Assembly: GCA_021739765.1 (NCBI GenBank)
Contig: JAIPBD010000003.1
Location: 310,001-374,000, forward strand
From: Melioribacteraceae bacterium
Lineage (GTDB): Bacteria > Bacteroidota > Ignavibacteria > Ignavibacteriales > Melioribacteraceae
Reading direction: 5' to 3'
Length of the DNA stretch: 64,000 nt
Below are positions 8,810 through 16,880 of this stretch, in pieces. Both the position numbers and the translations under genes were made by a program. Below the pieces are notes generated by a model. The model was given only the letters and a program-made list of their open reading frames with translations. It searched no databases and was not told the origin of the DNA. The first letter of the stretch is position 1; every line of letters starts with the position of its first letter.

Positions 8810-8810
8810 T
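8775..8810 (+). terminator. Intrinsic terminator pointing right
   Basis: Stem AAAAGCCGG (8775-8783) with CCGGCTTTT (8800-8808), followed on the plus strand by T to 8811. In the leftward direction the tail is only TTTT, so it may also serve, more weakly, the efflux operon whose last stop codon is at 8810-8812. Confidence 0.7.
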
Positions 8811-9937
8811 TAATCTAATTTTTTCTGAAACCGAAGGGCGCTTATCCCAAGAATTGAAACCCCGATTAGCAGCATAAGAAGAATATCTTTCCACAGTTCA
8901 GCAAATCCGATTCCTTTTAAGACAATTCCCCGAATGATCGTCATGAAATATTTTAGCGGGATTATATGTGTAATCCATTGAATAGATTGGGGCATATTTT
9001 CAATCGGGAAGGCGAATCCCGATAAAAAAGTCATTGGCAGCATAACCACAAAAATCGCGAGCATCATAGCTTGCTGCTGGGTTTTTGAAATTGTTGAGAC
9101 GAACAATCCGAGTCCTAAAGTTGATAAGATGTAGATAAAAGTGCTGCCGAGTAATAGTGAAATACTTCCTCTTACCTGAATTCCGAAAAACAGATACATT
9201 GCGGTCAACACTATAATTACAGAGGCGAAGCCTAAAATCATAAAAGGCACAAGTTTGCCGATTATTAATTGAGTTGACGAAATTGGGGTAACAATTAATT
9301 GTTCCATTGTTCCAATTTCTTTTTCCTTTACAATTGCGAGCGAGGTCAAGATCAGTGTGATAATCATAAGCAATAATCCAACAATTCCGGGCACCATGTA
9401 ATTTCTTGTTTTGAGTTCAGGGTTATACCAAACTCGAACTTTTGGAACAACTGATGATATCGAGAATTTCTGTCCGGATTTCAGTCGGTTTTCCACGGAT
9501 ATATTTTGTGAGTATTCGGTTAATAATCCGTTCATATATCCTGAAGCAATGCTTGCCGAGTTCCCGTCAGATCCATCAAAAATTGCCTGAATTTTTCCAG
9601 GTCGATTATTCGCTAAGTCAACCTCAAAATCTCGATCAATAATTAATGCGAGTGAAACCTTCCCCGCATCAATTATTTCTTCAACTTCGTTGTATGTATT
9701 TACTTTGAAATCGAGCGAGAAATAGTCGGATTGATCAAATTTGCGTACTACTTCTCTGCTTGTTTTCGAATTACTTTGATCGAAAACAAGCATGTGAATA
9801 TTTTCCACGTCCAAATTGGCTGCATAGCCCAAAAATACCAACTGGATTACCGGAGCGACCAGCACCATCGCAAACATTTTGGGATCGCGTTTAAACTGGC
9901 GAAATTCTTTTTTTATTATTTCAAAAATCAATTTCAT
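8810..9937 (-). CDS. ABC-2 type efflux permease (YbhR/YbhS-like), second copy
   Basis: Membrane subunit of an ABC exporter. The frame is open to 10039, but I start at the ATG at 9937 (MKLIFEIIKKEFRQFKRDP), which lies 11 bp after the preceding stop; the longer version would overlap the upstream permease by ~90 bp and lacks homologous character. About 375 residues: one N-terminal membrane helix, a ~150-residue extracytoplasmic domain, then five helices containing VKEKEIGTMEQLIVTPI, the conserved cytoplasmic loop of ABC-2 permeases. Last gene of the seven-gene efflux operon; expected to form a heterodimer with the preceding permease. Confidence 0.9.
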   Translation of the reverse strand: MKLIFEIIKKEFRQFKRDPKMFAMVLVAPVIQLVFLGYAANLDVENIHMLVFDQSNSKTSREVVRKFDQSDYFSLDFKVNTYNEVEEIIDAGKVSLALIIDRDFEVDLANNRPGKIQAIFDGSDGNSASIASGYMNGLLTEYSQNISVENRLKSGQKFSISSVVPKVRVWYNPELKTRNYMVPGIVGLLLMIITLILTSLAIVKEKEIGTMEQLIVTPISSTQLIIGKLVPFMILGFASVIIVLTAMYLFFGIQVRGSISLLLGSTFIYILSTLGLGLFVSTISKTQQQAMMLAIFVVMLPMTFLSGFAFPIENMPQSIQWITHIIPLKYFMTIIRGIVLKGIGFAELWKDILLMLLIGVSILGISALRFQKKLD

Positions 9938-9948
9938 TTCAATCCCTG

Positions 9949-11085
9949 TTAGATTTTTGCGTCCTTTATGTTTCGAACTTTCACCGCAACCAGAAGCGCG
10001 ACTAAGCCAAATAAAATCAGATAAATCAGTTGATCCCAAAACGCGAACACACCGACACCCCTGAGCATAATTGCCCTTAGAACAACAATAAAAAACTTAG
10101 CCGGAGTAATATTTGTAATTATCTGTATCAGAAAAGGCATACTTTCGATCGGGAAAATAAACCCGGAAAGCAACAGTGAAGGAAGGAGTGAAACAAATGT
10201 GGCAATTGTAAACGCAACCTGTTGTGAATCGGAAATTACCGAGACTAAAACTCCAAGCGACGTGCCGGCAAATAAAAAAATTAAAATCGAAAGGAACAAT
10301 AAAACATAACTGCCCATTACCGCGACATCGAAAAGGATGTATCCGGCAAGTAAAACTAATACAGCGTTAATAACCGCAATCAATAAATAGGGAATTACCT
10401 TTCCGATCAGCAGCTCGATTGTTCGGAGTGAACTTACGTTTAGTTGTTCGATTGTTCCCAATTCCTTTTCTCGAACGAGTGAAAGCGAAACCGTTACAAC
10501 CGCCGTGATAATTAAAATCATTGCGATTAATCCGGGCAGTAAAAAACGTGTTGAATTTAAATCGGGATTAAACCAAAATCTGACGCTCAAATCGAGAGGT
10601 TGTGACAATTTCGCACTGGATTTCAGCATTCTCTTTTCCAACAGATCATTGTTGAATCTGTTAGTAGCGGCATTCAGATAATTTTTGATTATCGATGCTG
10701 TGTTTCCATCGACGCCGTCGAGCAAGTATTGTATATCGGCGTCTTTCCGATTTCCGATAATATTTCTTGAAAAATCAACCGGAATTATCATTACTGCTTG
10801 GGCTGATTTATTATCAAGAATAGCTTTTACTTCAGAATCGTTTTCGATTACTTTTACCAATTCGAAATAATCCGAACTTAGGAGCGAATTTACAAACAAA
10901 CGGCTTTCGTGCGAATTGTCGTTATCTAAAACAGCCAGCTGAATATTTTTTACATCAAAGCTAACGGCGTAACCAAATATTCCGAGTAGGAATGCGGGTA
11001 AAAAGAACATTACGAAAAGCAATCTTTTATCGCGCCAGATTTGTTTGAACTCTTTTTTTACAATTGCGGCTGTTCGTTTAAACAT
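9949..11085 (-). CDS. ABC-2 type efflux permease (YbhR/YbhS-like), first copy
   Basis: 378 residues from the ATG at 11085, which overlaps the ATPase stop by 8 bp; a GTG at 11097 is an alternative. Architecture is the same as its neighbour: N-terminal helix after KKEFKQIWRDKRLLFVMF, large extracytoplasmic domain, then membrane helices with VREKELGTIEQLNVSSL. The pair matches the YbhS/YbhR permeases of the E. coli multidrug and cation exporter YbhGFSR. It partners with the two ATPases encoded upstream and the TolC and HlyD-like proteins of the same operon. Confidence 0.9.
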   Translation of the reverse strand: MFKRTAAIVKKEFKQIWRDKRLLFVMFFLPAFLLGIFGYAVSFDVKNIQLAVLDNDNSHESRLFVNSLLSSDYFELVKVIENDSEVKAILDNKSAQAVMIIPVDFSRNIIGNRKDADIQYLLDGVDGNTASIIKNYLNAATNRFNNDLLEKRMLKSSAKLSQPLDLSVRFWFNPDLNSTRFLLPGLIAMILIITAVVTVSLSLVREKELGTIEQLNVSSLRTIELLIGKVIPYLLIAVINAVLVLLAGYILFDVAVMGSYVLLFLSILIFLFAGTSLGVLVSVISDSQQVAFTIATFVSLLPSLLLSGFIFPIESMPFLIQIITNITPAKFFIVVLRAIMLRGVGVFAFWDQLIYLILFGLVALLVAVKVRNIKDAKI

Positions 11086-12007
11086 TGTATTTGTCACTTA
11101 ATAAATGAATAAAAACATCTTCCAGCGTCGGTTCAATTTTTTCAATTGATTTTACTTCGATATTATTTTGTTTAAGTATTTCGTTGATCTTTCCTTTGTC
11201 GGCAAAATTTTTCGCGAGACTGATGTGAATGTTGTTTCCGAAAATGGAAGATTCGATCACATAATTTTCTTTGTTAAGAATATCCAAAGCATCAACGGGG
11301 TTATCCGTCTGTATTTCCCAGACTTCTCCTTCAAGATAATTTTGTTTAAGTTCGGTGGAATTGCCCTCCGCAATTAATTTCCCTGCGTTAATCAAAATTA
11401 TATTGTTGCAAAACTCCGCTTCTTCCAAATAATGAGTTGTTACAAAAACTGTTACACCTTCTTCGGATAATTGATTAATTAATTCCCAGAAATTTCTTCG
11501 CGAAATTGGATCGACTCCGCTTGTCGGTTCATCTAAAAATATTATTCCGGGTTTATGAATAACTGCCGTTCCCAGCGCGAGTCGTTGTTTTACGCCACCG
11601 GGAAGCGATCCCGTTAAAGTGTTTTCCTTTCCTTTCAGATAAGAAATATCCAAAACCCAATTTTTGCGCTCAGTATATTCTTTCCCTTTCAGGCCGTATA
11701 CTCCGCCGAAAAATTCAATGTTTTCTATCACCGTTAAATCGTTATAAAGCGAAAATCTCTGTGACATATATCCGATTGATTTTTTAACCAAATCGGGTTC
11801 CTTCTTTACGCTGTAACCTCCAACAAAAGCATCACCATCTGAAGGATTTAAGATTCCGCACAACATTTTGATAGTTGTTGATTTTCCCGCACCGTTTGCA
11901 CCGAGGAATCCAAAAATTTCACCTTGTTCAACATTAAAAGAAATGTTATCAACGGAAACGAAATCACCAAATTTTTTGGTCAGATTTTTAACTTCAATAG
12001 AATGCAT
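11078..12007 (-). CDS. ABC transporter ATPase (YbhF C-half-like)
   Basis: 309 residues. Walker A GANGAGKST (about 37-44), Q-loop GYMSQRFSLYNDLT, signature SLPGGVKQR (canonical LSGGQ with Pro in place of Ser), Walker B IIFLDEPTSG and switch histidine His192 in VTTHYLEEA are all visible. The C-terminal ~80 residues (EVWEIQTDNPVDAL...) resemble the regulatory tail of drug-exporter ATPases and end with TLEDVFIHLL. The start overlaps the TolC stop by one base. It appears to be the catalytically complete partner of the second ATPase at 13337-14245, the two corresponding to the halves of YbhF. Confidence 0.93.
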   Translation of the reverse strand: MHSIEVKNLTKKFGDFVSVDNISFNVEQGEIFGFLGANGAGKSTTIKMLCGILNPSDGDAFVGGYSVKKEPDLVKKSIGYMSQRFSLYNDLTVIENIEFFGGVYGLKGKEYTERKNWVLDISYLKGKENTLTGSLPGGVKQRLALGTAVIHKPGIIFLDEPTSGVDPISRRNFWELINQLSEEGVTVFVTTHYLEEAEFCNNIILINAGKLIAEGNSTELKQNYLEGEVWEIQTDNPVDALDILNKENYVIESSIFGNNIHISLAKNFADKGKINEILKQNNIEVKSIEKIEPTLEDVFIHLLSDKYNV

Positions 12008-13332
12008 TATAATTCTTCACTTAGATTAATTCCCGCAGATTTTAGCAAAGCAGCTTCCGCGATTCGAAAATCAATTTTTGCGTTAATTAAATTTATTTCG
12101 GATTCATACTTTGCGGTTTCCGCGTCTATCAGATCAGTTCCGGTCGCAATTTGATTTTTAAATTGCTGCTGGGTGATTCTGAAATTTTCTTCACTTTGCT
12201 TTAAGTTTAATTCCATTATTTCAATCTTATCAAAATTTTTCTTTGCATTTAAATATGCGGCATAAACTTCAGCTTCGATTCCTTCCATCAGCAAAGATTT
12301 CATCGTTTGTAACTGAACCAGTTTTTGTTCGTTTTGTTCTACTTTTGATTTGGTTCCGCCCCAATCCCACAAACTCCAGTTTAGCGAAACACCAACATCC
12401 CACGATTCATTAAATTCATCTTGAACCGGAAGATATCTTTGGTTTGGACTATTGTAGTAAACATTGCCGAACAAAAATATTTGAGGATAATATCCTGACT
12501 GTGACGCTGTAACAAATTCCTTCGACGAATTTATTCTACTTTCTTGAGCTTCCAATTCTTTCCGGTTTGCAAACGCCTTTTCCAACAATTCATTGTAGCT
12601 ATAATTGAAACTGATTTCCGCAACAATATTCGGGTTAATTTTAGTCGCGGTTGAAAGATTTATCCCAATAACTTTATTAAAAAATACTCTTGCGGTTTCA
12701 ACGCCGTTTGCAACTTCTATTTTAAGTAATTCAATATTAGATGCTTGTACCTGTACTTTTAGAAGATCATTTTTTGTGAACATTCCGTTGGCGTAGAAGT
12801 TTTCGGCATCATTTAAAATTGAATTAAATACTTCTTTCCGTTTTTCTATCAGTTCCAAATTGTTTTGAGCTTTGGCAAAATTCCAGAACGAATTCATAAT
12901 TCTAAATTTTTCATCGTTCATCTCTTTTTGGAGTTCGGCATCCAGCGCACTTGAATTAAATTCTGAAGCGGATTTGACTGAACTTAAATTAAATCCCGTA
13001 AACAACGGCTGAGTTATTGATAATTTCAGCTGGTAATTGTTAAGAACGGTTTCCTGAATTGTTACCGGATTTGGAAAAATTGGAAGCGACAATTGAAAAG
13101 GCGGAACATCGGAAAATCTGACATATCCGGCGGTAAACGATAATTTCGGATACATTTGCGATCCGATTTCTGATATTTTTGCTTCAGATTCACGAACAGC
13201 AGCTTGTCTTATTTTTATATTCTTACTGTTGGCTAAGCCTGTTTCCAAGCTCGATTTTAGTGTAAACTTACTTTGTTCTTGAGCAATCATTAAGAATGGA
13301 ATCATCGCAAGTATTATTATAATTCTTCTCAT
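12007..13332 (-). CDS. TolC-family outer-membrane efflux protein
   Basis: 441 residues with a signal peptide (MRRIIIILAMIPFLMIAQ) and two OEP repeats rich in coiled-coil helices, including the conserved NYQLKLSITQPLFTGFNL and WDVGVSLNWSLWDWGGTKSKVEQ strands. It should trimerise to give the outer-membrane exit duct for the ABC pump. The gene lies inside the operon, 4 bp after one ATPase and overlapping the next by one base, with AAGGA just before the ATG. In E. coli TolC is encoded elsewhere, so its embedding here makes the pump self-contained. Confidence 0.92.
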   Translation of the reverse strand: MRRIIIILAMIPFLMIAQEQSKFTLKSSLETGLANSKNIKIRQAAVRESEAKISEIGSQMYPKLSFTAGYVRFSDVPPFQLSLPIFPNPVTIQETVLNNYQLKLSITQPLFTGFNLSSVKSASEFNSSALDAELQKEMNDEKFRIMNSFWNFAKAQNNLELIEKRKEVFNSILNDAENFYANGMFTKNDLLKVQVQASNIELLKIEVANGVETARVFFNKVIGINLSTATKINPNIVAEISFNYSYNELLEKAFANRKELEAQESRINSSKEFVTASQSGYYPQIFLFGNVYYNSPNQRYLPVQDEFNESWDVGVSLNWSLWDWGGTKSKVEQNEQKLVQLQTMKSLLMEGIEAEVYAAYLNAKKNFDKIEIMELNLKQSEENFRITQQQFKNQIATGTDLIDAETAKYESEINLINAKIDFRIAEAALLKSAGINLSEEL

Positions 13333-13336
13333 TTCC

Positions 13337-14245
13337 TTATCCGGCTTTTTTAATTAAATGGATAAATACGTTTTCCAGCGATGGAATATTAGTTCGTGTA
13401 CCGAATGTTTTTATTCCTTCCGCTTTTAATTTTTCCTCAAATCGTTCGGTGTGTTCATCGTTAGAATCAACAATTATATGAAGTCTGTCTCCGAAAAGTT
13501 GAACCTCAGCTTCTTCATATTCTTTTATTATTTTGAAAGCTTCTCTCGACGGATCACAAACAACCTCAACAACTTTCCGACCGATTGAGTCCTTAATATT
13601 TTGTGGTGTATCAACAGCGATAATTTCTCCCTCATTCATAAGTGCAATTTTATCGCATCTTTCTGCTTCATCGAGATAGGGTGTCGTCATAAAAATCGTA
13701 ATTCCTTCCTTAAGCAAAGTGGAAAGGATTTTCCAAAAATCCCTTCTGCTGACCGGATCAACACCGGTGGTTGGTTCATCCAGAAATAGAATTTGGGGTT
13801 TGTGGATCAGACTCGAAGCCAGCGCTAATTTTTGTTTCATTCCACCCGATAAATTATTTGCCAATCGATCTCTAAATTTTACCAGTCTGGTAAAATCAAG
13901 CAATTCTGTACGCCTGGCCTCGAAATTTTTTACATCATGAATATTCGCGAAAAACTCTATGTTTTCATCGATGGAAAGATCACCGTAAAGCGAAAAACGT
14001 TGCGATAAATACCCGATTCGATGTTGGATCTCTTTTTTGTTTTTTAATATATCCTCGCCAAACATTTCAACGCTTCCGGAAAATTGATTTATCAAACCAC
14101 ACAGAACTCTAATCGTTGTGGTTTTTCCCGCGCCATCCGGTCCGACTAATCCGAACATTTGACCTTTTTCAATGTCAAGATCAATCCCTTTGATCGCTTC
14201 AACAGATTCGTAATTTTTCCGTAAATTTTTGATCGAAATAATCAT
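13337..14245 (-). CDS. ABC transporter ATPase with degenerate H-loop (YbhF N-half-like)
   Basis: 302 residues. Walker A GPDGAGKTT (35-43), Q-loop GYLSQRFSLYGDLS, signature LSGGMKQK (132-139) and Walker B ILFLDEPTTG (152-161) are intact. The switch histidine is replaced by proline: MTTPYLDEA, Pro189. By analogy with other asymmetric ABC pumps this half is expected to bind ATP but hydrolyse it poorly. The gene begins 4 bp after the HlyD-like gene. Together with the ATPase at 11078-12007 it would make an asymmetric nucleotide-binding pair equivalent to one YbhF polypeptide. Confidence 0.92.
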   Translation of the reverse strand: MIISIKNLRKNYESVEAIKGIDLDIEKGQMFGLVGPDGAGKTTTIRVLCGLINQFSGSVEMFGEDILKNKKEIQHRIGYLSQRFSLYGDLSIDENIEFFANIHDVKNFEARRTELLDFTRLVKFRDRLANNLSGGMKQKLALASSLIHKPQILFLDEPTTGVDPVSRRDFWKILSTLLKEGITIFMTTPYLDEAERCDKIALMNEGEIIAVDTPQNIKDSIGRKVVEVVCDPSREAFKIIKEYEEAEVQLFGDRLHIIVDSNDEHTERFEEKLKAEGIKTFGTRTNIPSLENVFIHLIKKAG

Positions 14246-14248
14246 TGA

Positions 14249-15214
14249 TTAGTCAACCTCAATTATTGCATCTGCCGGAATTCCGGCTTTCAAAAAACTA
14301 TCCTTATTATCGATTTTAATTTTTACGGCAAAAACCAATTTGGTACGTTCATCTTTAGTTTGAATGTTTTTGGGCGTGAATTCCGATTCAGGCGAAATGT
14401 AAGTTACAGTGCCATCAAAAGCCCTATCTTCAAATGCATCGATAAAGACTTGCGCGGTTTGACCTATTTTGATTTTCGGCAATTCAATTTCAGGTACATA
14501 AATTATCAACTCCATCTGAGCTATTTTATTTATTCTGAAGAGGGCAGACATTGGCGTGGCAAATTCTCCGATCTCAACAAATTGTTCGCCTATAATTCCA
14601 TCAATTGGCGCGGTAATATAAGAGTCATTAATTTTTTTCTGAACCATTTCCATCGAAGCGGTAGCGAGTTCTAAATTTCCCTCTGCTTGTAAAAGTTCAT
14701 CGTTTCTGATTATCGATTTAACCTTTTTGAAATTCTGCTCGGCACTTTTTAGTTGAGATTCCGCAACTTCCAATCTTCCTTTTGAGTCATCAAACATTTT
14801 TTTCGTTACACTTTCCGATTCATATAATTCTTTAATTCGATCAAAATCTTTTTTCGCCAATTCATAATTAACTTTCGCTTGATTCAGCATTTGATCAGCC
14901 TGGTTGATATCCTCGTTTCTCGCGCCCTTTAGCATTAAATCATATTTTGCTTGTGCTATCTTTACCGCCGCTTTTGTTTGCTTTAGCTGTATGTCTAAGT
15001 CAGAATGATCCAGGACCAACACTGTATCTTGTTTGCTGACTTTCTGTCCCTCATGCCTAAAAATATCTAAGACTTCGCCTTGAGTTTTAGCCGTTACGAT
15101 AACTTCCGTGGCTTCTATTGTTCCTGACTGCTCTATTCTCGACTCGTCATTTTCGGTTGAACAAGAAGTGAGTGTCAGCAATGCCCCCCAAAAGATTGAA
15201 CTAAACAGTTTCAT
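14249..15214 (-). CDS. HlyD/YbhG-like membrane fusion lipoprotein
   Basis: 321 residues. A lipoprotein signal ends LTLTSC (Cys18), so the protein is probably lipid-anchored in the periplasm. Then come a biotinyl-lipoyl-like half-motif (GTIEATEVIVTAKTQGEV), a long alpha-hairpin (about residues 80-185, rich in AKVNYELAKKDF-type heptads), the second lipoyl half (APIDGIIGEQFVEIGEF) and a beta-barrel with VFIDAFEDRAFDGTVTYISP. It bridges the inner-membrane ABC pump to TolC. Its start overlaps the TetR gene by 14 bp. Confidence 0.92.
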   Translation of the reverse strand: MKLFSSIFWGALLTLTSCSTENDESRIEQSGTIEATEVIVTAKTQGEVLDIFRHEGQKVSKQDTVLVLDHSDLDIQLKQTKAAVKIAQAKYDLMLKGARNEDINQADQMLNQAKVNYELAKKDFDRIKELYESESVTKKMFDDSKGRLEVAESQLKSAEQNFKKVKSIIRNDELLQAEGNLELATASMEMVQKKINDSYITAPIDGIIGEQFVEIGEFATPMSALFRINKIAQMELIIYVPEIELPKIKIGQTAQVFIDAFEDRAFDGTVTYISPESEFTPKNIQTKDERTKLVFAVKIKIDNKDSFLKAGIPADAIIEVD

Positions 15215-15827
15215 GTCCCGATCCTATTTTATAGTTATTAAAAATTTGTTTGCCTTTTTCGGTGAGCATACCATCGATTATAATTCCTACAACTTCGTCA
15301 ATTGTGTTTTGAATTGTGAGATTATTCTCAATAATATATTTAGGATTTACCACTTCCCGAATTGCGCCAACTAATACGGAAAGCATTAATTCGGTATTAT
15401 AATTTTTTATTACTTCTTCTTTTTTCCCATCCTCGATTATCTTAGCAAAGTTTCGTTTAATAATTTTGCTTCTGATTTCATCCGCCATTTCCCATACTTT
15501 GGGATATTGCAGCTGCATTTCATAAATACCCTCAAGATTAACACGATGCGAAATGGTAGCAAGTAATCTGCTCCAGTCGTATAACTTTTCAACCGGATTT
15601 CTATCACTTTCTACAATTTTTTCGACACCCTTCCTAATTTCACCCGTAACCGATTTAACTACGAATTCCAGAATTTCACTTTTCGATGAGAAGTATTTGT
15701 AGATGGTTTTTTTACTCATTTTCAGTAATGAAGCTAAATCATCAATTGTGAATTTGTAAAAACCCCGTTCAAGAAACATCTCTCGCGCACCGGAGATTAT
15801 TTTTATTTTTGATTCTAAAGAACTCAT
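15201..15827 (-). CDS. TetR-family transcriptional repressor of the efflux operon
   Basis: 208 residues. The N-terminal helix-turn-helix is clear: FTIDDLASLLKMSKKTIYKY followed by FSSKSEILEFV (about residues 24-53). The ligand-binding domain is variable, as usual for the family. It is the first gene of the efflux operon and overlaps the next gene, the same order as cecR-ybhGFSR in E. coli. Inverted repeats built on GTTTCCA directly upstream are good operator candidates, so the repressor probably controls its own operon and perhaps the divergent EamA transporter gene. Confidence 0.92.
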   Translation of the reverse strand: MSSLESKIKIISGAREMFLERGFYKFTIDDLASLLKMSKKTIYKYFSSKSEILEFVVKSVTGEIRKGVEKIVESDRNPVEKLYDWSRLLATISHRVNLEGIYEMQLQYPKVWEMADEIRSKIIKRNFAKIIEDGKKEEVIKNYNTELMLSVLVGAIREVVNPKYIIENNLTIQNTIDEVVGIIIDGMLTEKGKQIFNNYKIGSGHETV

Positions 15828-15846
15828 TGGAAACTTTTCTGTTATT

Positions 15847-15917
15847 TTTAGTTTCCAATATAGATGATGGAAACTAAATTGTCAAGTATCGTTTCCATAG
15901 TTTCTTGGTTAGAAACT
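15847..15917. promoter_or_regulatory. Candidate TetR operators (two inverted repeats)
   Basis: TTTAGTTTCCA (15847-15857) and TGGAAACTAAA (15868-15878) form an 11-bp perfect inverted repeat. A second one, AGTTTCT (15899-15905) with AGAAACT (15911-15917), lies 20 bp away, and a further GTTTCCA is at 15891-15897. The cluster sits between the divergent tetR and EamA genes. Confidence 0.7.
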
Positions 15918-15998
15918 TTCGAATTCCTTTTCTATCTGTTTTGAATTCATCGTATTATTGATTTTCTTTCAGACTATCATTCTATTTATTTCAAAAAA

Positions 15999-16880
15999 AT
16001 GGACAATAAAAAGAAATCCTATCTTCTTGCATTTTTTGCCGTCTTTTTCTGGGCGACTTCGGCAACAGCTTTCAAATTAACACTTGAAGGAATGAATAAT
16101 GTCCAACTCTTATTCTATTCCTCGATTTCCAGTACAATTGCATTAGTTTTTATCGGGCTTTTGAAGCGGGTGAAATTTTTCAAAACTTTATTTAATCCGA
16201 TCAATTTACTAATCGGTTTTATGAATCCTTTCCTCTACTACCTGATCCTATTCAAAGCATACAGTTTATTGCCCGCACAGGAAGCTCAGCCATTGAACTT
16301 TACTTGGCCGATCGCTATTTCAATTTTTTCGATCATTTTTTTAGGAAATAAATTCAGTCTTAAAACGTATATCGGTTTGATTCTGGCTTTTATTGGAATA
16401 GTGGTGATTTCAACCAGGGGTAATATATTTTCGTTCAGTTTCGAAAACGGGTTTGGAACGTTACTGGCAGTTTCCAGTTCTTTGATTTGGGCTTCATTTT
16501 GGATTATAAACTTGAAGGATAAAAGAGGCAGCAACGAAAAACTAATCGGTTCGTTTTTCTGGGGCTCAGTTTTTATTGCACTTTATGCATCGTTGTTCGA
16601 TACAATTTTAATCGAGAATCCTATTTACATATTAGGCGGATTATACATCGGTTTTTTTGAAATGGGAATCACTTTTTATGTTTGGCTGCGTGCTTTAGAA
16701 TTATCCGCAGACCGCGCGAAGGTTTCTACTCTAGCGTTCCTCGCGCCATTTATCTCGATGTTGTTGATAGCTTTTGTTTTGGGTGAAGTCATCCGCGTTT
16801 CATCAATTGTAGGATTTGGATTTATTGTAGGCGGAATCGGAATTCAAAACATTAAATTTGTACGATTTAGGCAAGTGTAA
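15999..16880 (+). CDS. EamA/DMT-family transporter
   Basis: 293 residues, almost entirely hydrophobic, with about ten predicted membrane helices arranged as two EamA repeats (residues ~8-138 and ~150-285). Features include WATSATAFKLTLEGM at the start of repeat one and the GILIA/IGGIGIQN-type end helix. The family exports or exchanges small metabolites; the substrate cannot be told from sequence. It is divergent from tetR and shares the intergenic operator region. The 3' end overlaps the convergent metallohydrolase gene by 14 bp. Confidence 0.88.
   Translation: MDNKKKSYLLAFFAVFFWATSATAFKLTLEGMNNVQLLFYSSISSTIALVFIGLLKRVKFFKTLFNPINLLIGFMNPFLYYLILFKAYSLLPAQEAQPLNFTWPIAISIFSIIFLGNKFSLKTYIGLILAFIGIVVISTRGNIFSFSFENGFGTLLAVSSSLIWASFWIINLKDKRGSNEKLIGSFFWGSVFIALYASLFDTILIENPIYILGGLYIGFFEMGITFYVWLRALELSADRAKVSTLAFLAPFISMLLIAFVLGEVIRVSSIVGFGFIVGGIGIQNIKFVRFRQV

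Noticed and set aside
9938-10039. 34-codon N-terminal extension of the second permease
   Set aside because: It overlaps the upstream permease gene and reads as non-homologous sequence; the ATG at 9937 starts the conserved N-terminal helix.
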